Part shown: piece by piece, positions 1-6,827 of the stretch | Layout of the letters: each line of letters opens with the position of its first letter | Numbering within the stretch: the stretch's first letter is position 1 | The notes under the pieces: generated by a model | The model's input: the letters and a program-made list of their open reading frames with translations, nothing else | Database searches by the model: none | What the model was told of the DNA's origin: nothing | Source: Dehalococcoidia bacterium | GTDB taxonomy: Bacteria > Chloroflexota > Dehalococcoidia > UBA3495 | Direction: 5' to 3' | NCBI GenBank assembly: GCA_028822675.1 | Contig: JAPKDE010000071.1 | Span: 1-10,798 of the forward strand | DNA: 10,798 nt | Made by a program: the position numbers and the translations under genes

Positions 1-2
1 CC

Positions 3-20
3 ACTGGCCTGAGTGCCAGT
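3..20. repeat. Small hairpin, 6-bp stem
   Basis: ACTGGC (3-8) and GCCAGT (15-20) are perfect reverse complements around a 6-base loop. There is no T-run directly after it, so a rho-independent terminator for a gene left of the window is possible but weak. Confidence 0.35.
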
Positions 21-174
21 TGTCCGCTTCCTTGGCATTTTAGCTCCCTGTCCAAGATGGCCCTGAATAGTTCAATCCGGTCGGGTCTTCTTGGAAATTA
101 GTATGGGGGCCAATGAGACGCCCCCTGTGTGAATCATGATAATCAGTGCAACTAGATATTGTGCGCTTTGTGGT

Positions 175-190
175 GTGACTGGCTAGTCAC
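175..190. repeat. Small hairpin, 6-bp stem with 4-base loop
   Basis: GTGACT (175-180) and AGTCAC (185-190) pair perfectly around the loop GGCT. It could be a protein-binding dyad or an RNA hairpin. No T-tract follows and no gene is adjacent, so no role can be assigned. Confidence 0.35.
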
Positions 191-392
191 CCGATTATAT
201 ATTGCAGACTGGGGCACCGCAAATGACCTGATAAGGCAACGTGCTCCGGCTCCGCCGAAAATAGACCCTGAGGACAAGGCGATTTTAAGATAGGATGATT
301 AGGGCGGTTGTCAGATTCAAAACAGCGGATTTTAGGTCAATTTACATTCAAAGTTTTAAAATAGTAAAAAACGAAATTGCCCTAATTCCCTG

Positions 393-420
393 TTGACATT
401 TTCTCGGAGATGTTGCTAAC
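393..420 (+). promoter_or_regulatory. Weak sigma70-like promoter candidate
   Basis: A perfect TTGACA lies at 393-398. After a 16-base spacer comes GCTAAC (415-420), which matches only three of six positions of TATAAT. If used, it would give a leader of more than 400 bases for dnaA. The -35 match is good but the -10 is poor, so confidence is low. Confidence 0.2.
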
Positions 421-815
421 GTCCCAATACCAAGTTGAACGGCACCCGAGCCACGGTCCTGGGCAACGGTTCTAGGAATCGAAACTCAAAATTTCGGCTC
501 TGGTACAAATAGCAAAGTTCCTTTCCGAAAGCATGATGGTCACTGCCGCAGGTGGCCAATGGACGATTAGTAGAAGTTTACTCGGTACAGGCCCTGATGG
601 GTCTGACCGTTACCACAAGTACCCAAACTGGCGCGGCAATTTTCAATCAGGGCGGAAACGTCTAAAGGTGTTATGTTGCCTTTTTTAGAGGCGATTTTAC
701 GCTGAACCGGCTGAAAAGTCAGGTACTTAAAAACTAAATTATTGGCAAGACCGGTAAATGTGCCACCGGAATACTTAAAGGGCACTGAATATTAATGAGG
801 ATGATGGGGGAGAGT

Positions 816-914
816 GTGGGAGCTGCAACTGGGGTGGGAGCAGACTCATGAGTGAGTCTACGGCCCGTGAGGTATGGCGGGCAGTGTTGGGAGACCTCCA
901 GTTGCAGCTCCCAC
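816..914. repeat. Perfect 17-bp inverted repeat around the dnaA start
   Basis: GTGGGAGCTGCAACTGG at 816-832 is the exact reverse complement of CCAGTTGCAGCTCCCAC at 898-914. Outside the perfect core, 815/915 can form a G-U pair and 814/916, 812/918 and 811/919 also pair. The 65-base loop (833-897) holds the dnaA ribosome binding site GGGAG (836-840), the ATG (848) and the first codons. The right arm encodes ordinary DnaA domain I residues (about 17-23), so it is the left, non-coding arm that matches coding sequence. In mRNA this would be a strong long-range stem placing the start in a large loop; in DNA it could be a cruciform or a protein site. A role in dnaA autoregulation is inference. Confidence 0.8.
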
Positions 915-2203
915 GCCCTACCTATGAGACTTGGCTAAAGCCAACGGAAGGCATCTCCTACGATGAGCTTTCGTTTGTTGTCGAGGCACCCAACTCTTTC
1001 GCCGTGGAGTGGTTGGAACGCCGGATGTATCATGCCCTCCAAAAGACCCTTAAAAAGGTCTCCGGGCGGGAGTTTGAGCTACAACTAAGGGTCAAGTCGG
1101 AAGGCGATTTCTACGCTGTAGAACAGGCACCACCGCCGCCGAATCAGAAAGTAAGTGCAACGCCAACCGCGCCGCCGCTGTTTGAAATTAGGTCCTTCAA
1201 CCCAAAGTACACGTTTGACTCGTTTGTGGCTGGCCCGTCCAATTGGCTGGCCCTGAGCGCGGCCAAAGCCGTGGCTGAATCCCCCGGGCAGACCTACAAC
1301 CCTCTGTACTTGCACTCGGGCGCCGGACTGGGCAAAACGCACCTACTCCAAGCGATTGGCAAGACCTGCGCCAGCCGGGGCATGTCAGTCCTGTACGTGA
1401 CATCAGAGCAGTTTACTAACGAGTTCATCACCGCCATTCGCAACCGGACCACTGAGGATTTTCGGCGTCGCTATCGCGGGGTACAAGTGCTGCTCGTCGA
1501 CGACGTTCAATTCCTCAGCGGCAAGGAACAGACCCACGAGGGTTTCTTTCACACGTTCAACGACCTGCATAACGCCGGAAACCAGGTGGTTATCTCATCT
1601 GATCGCCCACCCCGAGATTTAGCTCCCATGGAAGACCGGCTGCGCTCCCGCTTCGAGTGGGGTCTAATCGCAGATATCCAACCGCCGGACCTGGAAACCC
1701 GCATGGCGATTTTGGCCAACAAGGCCAACCAACTCCGGGTGGAGATGGAAGATAACGTGATCGAACTGATTGCTAAACGCGTCCAGCGGAACGTGCGGGA
1801 GCTTGAGGGCAGCCTAAACCGGATGGTGGCCTACTCCCAGTTGATGAACGTAAACATCACTCTGGAATCGACCCTTCAAATCTTGAACGAGATGGCACCA
1901 GAAACGGACACCCGGTCCATTGACCCGCAGCGGATATTCGAGCAGGTGGCACTTTTCTACGCCCTTTCTGTTCACGATCTGATGGCTAAAGACCGCACCA
2001 AGAAGGTGGCCCTGGCCCGCCAAGTTGCCATGTATCTGCTGATGTACGAGTTGGAGCTTTCTCCCACCAAGATTGGCCGGCTGCTGGGCGGTCGCGACCA
2101 TTCCACGGTGATTCACGGTGCCGGCAAGATCAATGGCGAGGTTACCGAGAACGGTCAAATTCGGCAAGACATCCTGGCGATAAAAGAGGCGATCTTCGCT
2201 TAA
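848..2203 (+). CDS. dnaA: Chromosomal replication initiator protein DnaA
   Basis: Initiator ATPase that binds DnaA boxes at the origin, melts DNA and recruits the replicative helicase. The 451 residues are of normal length for the family. Domain I spans about 1-80 (helical, with the conserved ETWLKP near 27-32). A short proline-rich linker (about 93-112) is domain II. The AAA+ core follows, with Walker A GAGLGKTH (158-165), Walker B LLVDDVQF (215-222) and the arginine-rich RLRSRF (264-269) typical of the arginine-finger box. Domain IV ends with the DnaA signature GRDHSTVIHGAGKI (415-428). The ATG at 848 is chosen because GGGAG (836-840) lies 7 bases upstream and the domain I start fits homologs. 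No dnaN or recF follows; the next unit is convergent, so dnaA stands alone. A 17-bp inverted repeat spans its start and may affect expression. Confidence 0.98.
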   Translation: MSESTAREVWRAVLGDLQLQLPRPTYETWLKPTEGISYDELSFVVEAPNSFAVEWLERRMYHALQKTLKKVSGREFELQLRVKSEGDFYAVEQAPPPPNQKVSATPTAPPLFEIRSFNPKYTFDSFVAGPSNWLALSAAKAVAESPGQTYNPLYLHSGAGLGKTHLLQAIGKTCASRGMSVLYVTSEQFTNEFITAIRNRTTEDFRRRYRGVQVLLVDDVQFLSGKEQTHEGFFHTFNDLHNAGNQVVISSDRPPRDLAPMEDRLRSRFEWGLIADIQPPDLETRMAILANKANQLRVEMEDNVIELIAKRVQRNVRELEGSLNRMVAYSQLMNVNITLESTLQILNEMAPETDTRSIDPQRIFEQVALFYALSVHDLMAKDRTKKVALARQVAMYLLMYELELSPTKIGRLLGGRDHSTVIHGAGKINGEVTENGQIRQDILAIKEAIFA

Positions 2204-2289
2204 GGAACCTCGCCTCGTCTTTGCTCTGTGAGAGCTACGACGCGTACCTCTACGATATGGCCCGTTAATGCTACTAGGCCAACGAACAA

Positions 2290-3598
2290 TTATTTGGGAC
2301 GGGGCGCCAATAAGCGGCCAATGTGTGCTCTTCGGTAGAGCTTAAAGGGCAATTTCCACGCCGTTTGATCCAGCATCAGGCGGATAAGAATCTTGCTTCG
2401 CAGCGGCGTCGACATAAGATAGGCCACGCCGCCAACTAGGGGAATCAGCGATAAGACCATCACCAGCGGTGTATGTACGTTAGGCATCGCTCTAGTCTCT
2501 AAATCCCCTCTACGGAACACTCTCCGGAATTGCGTTCGACCCCAGAATAACAGTGTCCAAAAGAACCTGGCTAGACTGCGGATGCCGGCGATGGGCAGAG
2601 CAATTACTACGCTCATTACCAAATGGACACCCATACGCTTGGTGGCGCGTCTTGCTTCATCTGAAGCCAGGCGCGGTCGCAACTCGGCGGCCTGAGTGGA
2701 ATCTATCCGAGATCCCTTCTCCCACCGGTCTATACCGCTGTTCAAGAATAATTCTGCTGCTGCGTCAGCTCCGGGTAAAGAACCTATCATGTGTTGGAAT
2801 TTTGATTTCAGGTTGAAAAGCTTATCGGTCCCAGCAATGAGATGACCAAAGACTCTGGGCTCAGCTGTCTTCCACGTTTCAATGGCCTCTTGTGCGTGGT
2901 CGGTGGCGTGCCGCAAAGCCGCCAATCCATCGGCTCCAAGAGTCTTGGCAAGAGCCTCTTCGTTGGTGATTGTGAATGCCTTGAGACACGGGAAGTCGAT
3001 GTCGTCAAAGACCGGCAGGTTTCCACTCTTCTACGAAGATCGGAACTGTCCTGGCGCGAGGAACAAGCTGATTGCCGCAGATTCTAGGTCGATGATCGTG
3101 TAGTCGCTGCTGGCCGATTGTATCGGGTTGGTGTGGGCGTGGGGATTACGGGGATCGACCTGCCAGACTGACTTCCGCAAAGATTTCAGATACCTCACCC
3201 GTGAACTTCTGGGCTGGCGCGTCGTTCTCTGCGGCCTCACCTGGTATGAACTCGGTCACGAACCGGCAGTCGCCGTGTCCGCAGTCAATGGTCGTCACCG
3301 AGGCCACAAAGTCCTTGCCGAAGCGATACAGTGTCAGTAGGCTGGCGATTTGACGGCGGTATTTTCCAGATACGAGAGCGGCATTGTTGGTTTCGTAGGG
3401 GAATTTGGCTCGATAAGCCATCCAATAAAGTATCCGGACCAACGGCGGAGGCGTATAAACCTTGGTCGCGGTGCCTCCGACAGGGTCCAGCACGACAACA
3501 CTGGCTATTGAGCTCGCCACCTTGCAATTTTTACAGGCCACGTCGGGTAATTTTCTTTGCTCTGCCAAGCTGACATCCAGCTGGTGTTCCGTATCCAA
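2290..3598 (-). pseudogene. Broken gene: kinase-like domain plus C-terminal membrane region
   Basis: Unrecognised family, about 436 codons if repaired. The first part (TTG at 3598 down to TAA at 3146) resembles the N-lobe of an atypical or lipopolysaccharide-type kinase: GTATKVY around residue 46 as a candidate ATP-binding lysine, and a hinge-like FVTEFIPGE near 113-121. At about 3160-3180 the homologous-looking reading moves to another frame, which continues with NPHAHTNPI and YTIIDLESA, similar to a kinase catalytic loop and metal-binding DLE. That frame meets an amber codon at 3031-3033 and then continues open in the same frame through FDDIDFP to TAA at 2290. The C-terminal part has two hydrophobic segments (around 2430-2530 and 2380-2480 by DNA position, roughly) followed by a basic tail. 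The pieces read as one protein, so I infer one frameshift and one nonsense mutation. Alternatives are a sequencing error or short separate ORFs. No strong ribosome binding site precedes the TTG, so it may once have been fused to or coupled with the upstream PAP2 gene. Confidence 0.6.
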
Positions 3599-4259
3599 AG
3601 GAACGTGGGAATGACCACCATTAACCAGAGGCCGCCTAGCAGATAGCCAGCGGCTACATCGCTTGGAAAGTGGGCCTGGACGTGGACCCTAAAAAGACCC
3701 ACCAGCACGACAGCCGTTCCCAGTATGACCAACAGCGGCAGCAGCAGGTTGGGTTTCAAGTGGTAGTAAACGGCCAGGAAGCTGACGAATTCGAAAAATA
3801 CCGTGCTGGCGAAGACGTGACCGCTGGGAAACGCTGAAGAATGGTTGTCTGACGAGGCCAATGGTCGGCCTCGATCAACCAGCTCCCCAAGGGTGAAGTC
3901 ACCCAGGACTGCCACCAATCCGATGGTGAGTCCGATACCGGTAAAGACCATGGCTACCCTGGTTTTACCCAGAGATAGTAGAAACGTTGTGGCAACAGCG
4001 ACGTAAATCGCACCGGCCCACTTGTCGGTGACTGTCGATACCAATTCTAAGAGGGGAGTGACACCCCAAAATCCCAGCCGACGATCCAGTTCATGACTCT
4101 AATGTCCTGAGACGGGGCTGGGTTGTCGATGATTATCTTGGTCAACAGAGCGAGCAAAACCGCCAACGAACCGAAGGCAACCAGCCAGAGGAGAGACCGC
4201 GTTCCCAGCGCGGCGTTGACCGGAATATTTCGAATGAGAGTAGTCATGTTTGTTTCCAC
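3505..4259 (-). pseudogene. PAP2-type membrane phosphatase, N-terminal frameshift
   Basis: PAP2-superfamily integral membrane phosphatase, a family that removes phosphate from lipid phosphates or diphosphates (for example undecaprenyl diphosphate or phosphatidate); substrate cannot be told here. The larger frame (4044-3505, 179 residues) has all three catalytic motifs: DRGRP (residues 57-61), PSGH (73-76) and R119 with H125 and D129 in FRVHVQAHFPSD. It also has several hydrophobic helices. The true N-terminus, with one membrane helix, is in another frame (start GTG 4259, or better ATG 4247 behind GTGGAAAC) ending at TAG 4047-4049. Reading across the TTTTGGGG run at 4064-4071 (minus strand), one extra base would join WDF to WGVTPLLEL without a stop, so a single-base loss in a homopolymer is the likely lesion. 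The end of the frame overlaps the kinase-like unit, which may once have been fused to it. Confidence 0.7.
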
Positions 4260-4446
4260 TTTGGCTGAAAAGAACCAGTTTAGTTGATCGGTGCCTTTTC
4301 CGTTGACCGTTTTTCGGTCGTTCAGTGTTTTAGATGTGAATTTTAAAATTGGGGTTTTAATCGAGGATTTTAAGAGGAAATACTGGGTTCGAATTTCCCA
4401 TTGGGCTTGAGGGTATTATGGCATTTATCAGGTACAATATCCCGGT
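4260..4446. other. Divergent intergenic region between PAP2 and thiI
   Basis: AT-rich spacer that should contain promoters in both directions. A hairpin GACCG-TTTTT-CGGTC lies at 4305-4319. The plus-strand -10-like box for thiI is at 4433-4438. No riboswitch consensus was found. I could not define a clear minus-strand promoter for the PAP2 unit. Confidence 0.5.
4433..4438 (+). promoter_or_regulatory. Probable -10 box of thiI, near-leaderless start
   Basis: TACAAT (4433-4438) differs from TATAAT at one position. A start site 6-7 bases downstream would fall at 4445-4446, just before the ATG at 4447. No Shine-Dalgarno sequence precedes that ATG, which agrees with a leaderless or nearly leaderless mRNA. 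The best -35 candidate, TTGAGG (4407-4412), is at a long 20-base spacing. Confidence 0.4.
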
Positions 4447-5640
4447 ATGAATGACCTCAAATCGCACGCAATTGTAAAGACCCACGAACTAGTTCTTAAG
4501 GGCAAGAACCGACCCTGGTTCATGCGCAAATTGACCGAAAATCTCCGCATCGCCACCCGGGGGGCAGGTGTTGAAAAGGTATGGAAGGGCCAACTGATGG
4601 TTGGATTAACCCTGGCTGATGAACAATGCTGGCCGGAGGTAAGTTCGCGCCTGAAAGAAGTCTTTGGCGTGGCCAAGTTCTACAAGGCCTACGAACTGCC
4701 GCAGGATCTGGACGGGCTGAAGGCCAGGATTCCCGAATTTCTGGAAGGCCGTATCTTTAAATCTTTCCGCATCTCCACCAACCGCGCCGATAAGCGGTTT
4801 CCCATGAACTCGGCGCAGGTGAACCGTGATTTGGGGGCCTTTGTTAAACAACTAACTGGGGCCGAGGTGAGTCTCAAGTACCCGGACCTGTGCATCTACG
4901 TTGATATCCAAACCAGCGGATTTTTGGTTTATTTCGAAGAAGTCAGAGCCCACGGCGGACTGCCGGTGGGAGTCAGTGGCAAAATTGCAGTGATGTTGTC
5001 TGGCGGAATCGATTCTCCAGTAGCGGCTTGGCAGATGATGAAACGGGGCTGCCAGCCAATGTATGTCCATTTCCACAGCTATCCGCTGGTCGATCGCACG
5101 TCTATAGAAAAGGCAGTTGACCTGGTTGAGCACCTTACGCAACACCAGTACGAGTCCAACCTATTTATGGCACCCCTGGCCGAGATCCAGAAAAAAATCA
5201 TTCTCACCTGCCCGCCTTCCTACCGGATCGTGCTCTACCGCCGGTTTATGGTGCGAATCACTGAGGAGCTGGCCCGTCGCAACCACGCCAAGGCCATTAT
5301 CACCGGCGAGAGTTGCGGACAGGTGGCCTCTCAAACCCTGGAAAACATCGCTGTGGTGGACGCCTGCGCTGGGATGCCCATCTTGCGGCCACTGATTGGA
5401 GCCAACAAAGAAGAGATTGTGGACATGGCCCAAAAAATCGGCACATTCACAACTTCCATTCTTCCTGACCAAGACTGCTGTTCGCTCTTTGTGCCCAAAC
5501 ACCCGGAGACCAGGGCCGATTTGGACACTGTGCTGCGGTTGGAGGAAACCCTCTCTGTGGATGAGATGGTGGCCGAGGCTGTAGGGAACACCGAGCGACG
5601 TCACTTCACCTCTCCGGAGGTTGCCGCGCCGGCCCGGTAG
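4447..5640 (+). CDS. thiI: tRNA 4-thiouridine synthetase ThiI
   Basis: ATP-dependent sulfurtransferase that makes 4-thiouridine at position 8 of tRNA and, in many bacteria, supplies sulfur for the thiamine thiazole. The 397 residues show an N-terminal ferredoxin-like region (about 1-60), a THUMP RNA-binding domain (about 60-165), and the PP-loop pyrophosphatase signature SGGIDSP (185-191) in the AANH-type domain. GESCGQVASQTLEN (287-300) and CC (344-345) before SLFVPKHP are typical of the family. The rhodanese domain of the longer E. coli type (482 residues) is absent, so sulfur must come from a separate persulfide donor, as in the short ThiI proteins of Firmicutes. Start at the ATG 4447 fits the family N-terminus; there is no Shine-Dalgarno, and a -10-like box ends 8 bases upstream. 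The next gene starts 18 bp after its stop, suggesting one transcript. Confidence 0.95.
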   Translation: MNDLKSHAIVKTHELVLKGKNRPWFMRKLTENLRIATRGAGVEKVWKGQLMVGLTLADEQCWPEVSSRLKEVFGVAKFYKAYELPQDLDGLKARIPEFLEGRIFKSFRISTNRADKRFPMNSAQVNRDLGAFVKQLTGAEVSLKYPDLCIYVDIQTSGFLVYFEEVRAHGGLPVGVSGKIAVMLSGGIDSPVAAWQMMKRGCQPMYVHFHSYPLVDRTSIEKAVDLVEHLTQHQYESNLFMAPLAEIQKKIILTCPPSYRIVLYRRFMVRITEELARRNHAKAIITGESCGQVASQTLENIAVVDACAGMPILRPLIGANKEEIVDMAQKIGTFTTSILPDQDCCSLFVPKHPETRADLDTVLRLEETLSVDEMVAEAVGNTERRHFTSPEVAAPAR

Positions 5641-5658
5641 CCCGGTTGATCGGTCGTC

Positions 5659-6738
5659 ATGTCGCAGACGAATTCTGGCGGGCTTCCAGGCGTGACCGCC
5701 AACAACCGCAACCGGATTTTGAAGAGCGTCCTGAAGGGCGTTTCCCGCTCGTTCTACCTCACTCTACGCGTCCTGCCCAAGAATCTCAGAGAGTCGATTG
5801 GTCTGGCTTATCTGTTGGCCAGGGCCGCTGATACTATTGCTGACCGCAAGCACAGCGGACTCAGAGGCTCTCGCCTGGAAGGTCTGCTAACCCTGCGAGT
5901 CCAAGTGGCTGGTCCGGCAGATTTGGCAACATTGCAGGAACTATCCGCCAAGTCGGTGGACACATTGTCGTCCCCTAAAGACCGGGCATTGTTTTCATCT
6001 CTGGTTGAGTCGTTCTCCATGCTGGAGTCCATGAATCTCGCTGACCGAGAGCAGGTCAAATGGGTGGTTGGCACGTTGATCGAAGGCATGGAGATGGACC
6101 TGGACGTGTTCGCGGGACAGGACTCCAGGCATTTGACCTCTTTTTCCACCGCTGCCGACCTGGACCGCTATACATATCTGGTAGCCGGCTGCGTGGGCGA
6201 GTTCTGGACTAAGGTGACAACGGAGAACGAACCTGGTTTGTTCCATTGGGACACCGCTGAGATGTCGCAAAAAGGGGTCATGTTTGGGAAGGGGCTGCAG
6301 CTAACCAATATTTTGCGGGATATCCCCGACGATCTGCGTATGGGGCGGTGCTACCTGCCAGCCGACGAACTGGCCGCATCAGGTCTGACTCCTGAAGACC
6401 TACTGGACCAATCCAACGAAGAACGCGCCAGGCAGGTTCTGGTTCCCTGGGTGCAAACAGCCCTGGGCCACTTTGAGGCTGCCGAAGATTATTTACTGGC
6501 GATACCGCGGCGCTCGGTGCGCCTGCGACTGGCCTGCTTGTGGCCACTCTTATTGGGTCTGGCCACGCTGGCCCGCTTGGCCCGCAGCAAAAACTGGCTG
6601 GAGCGCGACTCTGAAATCAAAGTGAGCCGCCGGTGGGTCTACCGCATGGTGTTCACGTCTCTGTTCACCGTAAGGTCCGACCGACTCCTACGCCGCTGGA
6701 TTCGACACCTTCATCAACAGGTTGAATCAGCAATCTAA
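5659..6738 (+). CDS. Squalene/phytoene synthase family protein, probably squalene synthase type
   Basis: Head-to-head prenyl transferase that condenses two prenyl diphosphates (farnesyl for squalene, geranylgeranyl for phytoene) at the inner membrane face. The 359 residues carry the two Asp-rich metal/diphosphate motifs, DTIAD (58-62) and DIPDD (221-225) within NILRDIPDD, and the conserved SRSFYLTLRVLP-type N-terminus (about 29-40). YTYLVAGCVGEFW (171-183) contains the Tyr and VAG typical of squalene synthases, and a hydrophobic stretch near 289-305 could be a membrane contact. These point to squalene rather than phytoene, but I cannot exclude phytoene or a related C30 product. No hpn, crt or shc partner is in the window. 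It follows thiI by 18 bp and its ATG has no clear Shine-Dalgarno, so translational coupling is likely; a GTG at 5691 is a less likely start. Confidence 0.88.
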   Translation: MSQTNSGGLPGVTANNRNRILKSVLKGVSRSFYLTLRVLPKNLRESIGLAYLLARAADTIADRKHSGLRGSRLEGLLTLRVQVAGPADLATLQELSAKSVDTLSSPKDRALFSSLVESFSMLESMNLADREQVKWVVGTLIEGMEMDLDVFAGQDSRHLTSFSTAADLDRYTYLVAGCVGEFWTKVTTENEPGLFHWDTAEMSQKGVMFGKGLQLTNILRDIPDDLRMGRCYLPADELAASGLTPEDLLDQSNEERARQVLVPWVQTALGHFEAAEDYLLAIPRRSVRLRLACLWPLLLGLATLARLARSKNWLERDSEIKVSRRWVYRMVFTSLFTVRSDRLLRRWIRHLHQQVESAI

Positions 6739-6770
6739 CTCATGCGCCAACACCCCGCGAAGCGACAAAG

Positions 6771-6792
6771 CCAGCTGAGCTGGTGGTAGAAT
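6771..6792 (+). promoter_or_regulatory. 13-bp dyad next to a -10-like box
   Basis: CCAGCTGAGCTGG (6771-6783) is a perfect palindrome around a central G. Three bases after it lies TAGAAT (6787-6792), one mismatch from a -10 box, 35 bases before the ATG of the flavin oxidoreductase gene. The dyad sits in the -35/-10 spacer, where an operator would act. It could instead be a short terminator hairpin for the preceding gene, but there is no T-tract. The -35 box is poor (GCGACA, 6762-6767, 19-base spacer). Confidence 0.35.
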
Positions 6793-6827
6793 TGGCGAGT
6801 TGATTTTAATGCCTGCGGGAGTTTCAG

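Larger units (their letters stand above)
1..815. other. Gene-free region upstream of dnaA
   Basis: No reading frame here has convincing protein character on either strand; the only one of any length (567-785, minus, GTG start, 72 codons) looks like chance. AT-rich patches lie around 330-375 and 725-745. I see small perfect hairpins at 3-20 and 175-190 and a CCGGT/ACCGG pair at 751-755 and 765-769. I looked by eye for DnaA boxes (TTATNCACA or its complement) and found none with fewer than about three mismatches, so an origin here is not supported by the sequence although the position next to dnaA makes it conceivable. No tRNA, RNase P, SRP RNA or tmRNA signature was recognised. Confidence 0.6.

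Noticed and set aside
606..620. Possible DnaA box (GTTACCACA)
   Set aside because: Three mismatches to TTATNCACA and no second copy nearby.
567..785. 72-codon minus-strand reading frame with GTG start
   Set aside because: No ribosome binding site, no recognisable motif, and it sits in an AT-rich stretch; amino-acid content gives no support for a real protein.
4064..4071. Programmed -1 frameshift site in the PAP2 gene
   Set aside because: The run does not form X XXY YYZ with good re-pairing in both sites; a lost base is simpler.
4266..4300. Words resembling a TPP riboswitch (GCTGAAA, GAACC, GTTGATC) before thiI
   Set aside because: The core CTGAGA, CCTGAT and GCG-AGGGAA elements are not all present or in order, and a likely transcription start lies downstream of it.
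4384..4400. tRNA T-arm-like GGGTTCGAATTTCCC
   Set aside because: The stem does not form 5 bp and no acceptor, D or anticodon arm can be found around it.
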